Origin: JAAXKN01 sp050259615
GTDB taxonomy: Bacteria; Bacteroidota; Ignavibacteria; Ignavibacteriales; SURF-24
Assembly: GCA_050259615.1 (NCBI GenBank)
Contig: JBLNAZ010000020.1
Span: 1-64,000 of the forward strand
DNA length: 64,000 nt
Direction of reading: 5' to 3'
Both the position numbers and the translations under genes were made by a program. The notes beneath the pieces were generated by a model that had not been told where the DNA came from, ran no database searches, and saw nothing but the letters and a program-made list of their open reading frames with translations. Below, piece after piece: positions 63,456-64,000 of this stretch. The stretch's first letter is position 1, and every line of letters starts with the position of its first letter.

Positions 63456-64000
63456 CTAGAGCCAGTAAGACAACTTCAGCATAAATATATTATCCGGCTT
63501 TACGTCAAATAAACTCTCAGATGAACGGCCAAAACCAAAGCCGGCCTCTGAGTCCTCATTGAACCTGTTCTGAGTCCAGACAAGATACAATGTTGATCCG
63601 GGCAGGTATTCCCATCTTAGAACTGCGCTTCCGCGAAGTGAGAGATAGTTGAAATCGGGGTTGCTGATTACCTTTGAGTCCGCACTGCCCTGCTGCCCGT
63701 CGGCATCAAGTAAATAGATTATCTGCCCGTCCGGTTTTACTGTTTTCTCCAGTGTTGAACCATTTTCACCATACTTAATGAAGTCAAAAGTCCCCGGCTC
63801 CACTAGTGCCTTAAAGTCACGGTATTTACCCGAAGCAATAAGAGGCTGAAGGTACATCTGGAGACTCAGCTTAGGGCTTATTATCCAGTCTGTGCGGAAA
63901 TTCATGGAATAGACACTCTGGTCCATGCAGGCAAAGACGTAGCGTCTGCCATATGTTTCGCCGGCTTTCCGGTCGGGGTAGGCTGTTACCCACTGTGCAT
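63456..64000 (-). CDS. DUF5916-domain outer membrane protein (C-terminal part)
   Basis: The open frame continues past the window edge without a stop, so only the last 180 residues are seen. GRRYVFACMDQ, LSLQMYLQPLIASGKYRDFK, SLRGSAVLRWEYLPGSTLY and the C-terminus MLKLSYWL match the end of DUF5916 proteins, which often carry an N-terminal family-9 carbohydrate-binding domain. The start at 63926 suggested by an internal ATG is not the true one. It is probably an outer membrane beta-structured protein; ligand and function are not known. Confidence 0.8.
   Translation of the reverse strand, partial: AQWVTAYPDRKAGETYGRRYVFACMDQSVYSMNFRTDWIISPKLSLQMYLQPLIASGKYRDFKALVEPGTFDFIKYGENGSTLEKTVKPDGQIIYLLDADGQQGSADSKVISNPDFNYLSLRGSAVLRWEYLPGSTLYLVWTQNRFNEDSEAGFGFGRSSESLFDVKPDNIFMLKLSYWL

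Noticed and set aside
63456..63926. The 156-residue ORF as a complete gene
   Set aside because: The frame stays open to the window edge, and the residues before the internal Met match the DUF5916 family, so it is a fragment of a larger protein.
1..64000. CRISPR arrays, insertion sequences, rRNA or tRNA genes
   Set aside because: No regularly spaced repeats, transposase ORFs or cloverleaf-forming sequence was seen in any intergenic gap.

Overview
The window looks like a chromosomal segment from a Gram-negative bacterium of the Bacteroidota/Chlorobi (FCB) lineage, most likely an Ignavibacteria relative. This is inferred from three secreted proteins with type IX secretion-like C-termini (two carry the QNYPNPFNP motif before the terminal domain), a PorV-like outer membrane protein, CarboxypepD_reg-type TonB receptors and a DUF5916 protein. 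No 16S gene is present to confirm it. There are no rRNA or tRNA genes, insertion sequences or CRISPR arrays. Genes are compact, and many are separated by strong hairpin terminators.

Region 1 (1-9490, minus strand) is a complete branched-chain amino acid operon, ilvD-ilvB-ilvN-ilvC-leuB-leuA-leuC-leuD, with leuD cut by the window edge. It starts at a near-consensus sigma-70-type promoter (9460-9488). Directly behind the promoter lies an unlisted 56-codon ORF whose second half is almost entirely Ile, Val and Leu, a candidate attenuation leader peptide. Region 2 (9640-24500) is housekeeping and stress metabolism: a DEAD-box helicase with a long structured leader, an orphan type II thioesterase, a saccharopine dehydrogenase-like enzyme, a YbaK protein, an NfeD/slipin pair, a short 6-phosphogluconate dehydrogenase, a cyclase-family hydrolase, the ergothioneine pair egtB-egtD, a YeiH-type transporter and a DUF3667 membrane protein.

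Region 3 (24500-41400) is a cell-surface block: a lipoprotein, a PorV-like barrel, a 1186-residue secreted protein, a TonB-dependent receptor, a seven-repeat FG-GAP protein with a sorting domain, and a periplasmic parvulin isomerase, all on the minus strand. A GT39 glycosyltransferase (+) and a secreted alpha/beta hydrolase with a sorting domain (-) follow.

Region 4 (41528-45573, plus strand) is the most unusual part. It holds a MarR regulator with a palindrome at its start codon, an ArsM-like methyltransferase with a Cys-rich tail, a 31-residue three-cysteine peptide followed by an intrinsic terminator, a radical SAM/SPASM protein, and a thioredoxin-thioredoxin reductase fusion. This has the layout of a RiPP or metalloid-handling system, and I do not recognise it as a described one.

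Region 5 (45567-64000, minus strand) contains a five-PAS histidine kinase, an exported peroxiredoxin, a TPR protein, a chemotaxis receptor, a TorF-like porin, HrpB and RhlE helicases, a small membrane protein, an M29-type aminopeptidase, an exported LIM-domain DA1-like metallopeptidase, a siderophore-type TonB receptor and the C-terminus of a DUF5916 protein.
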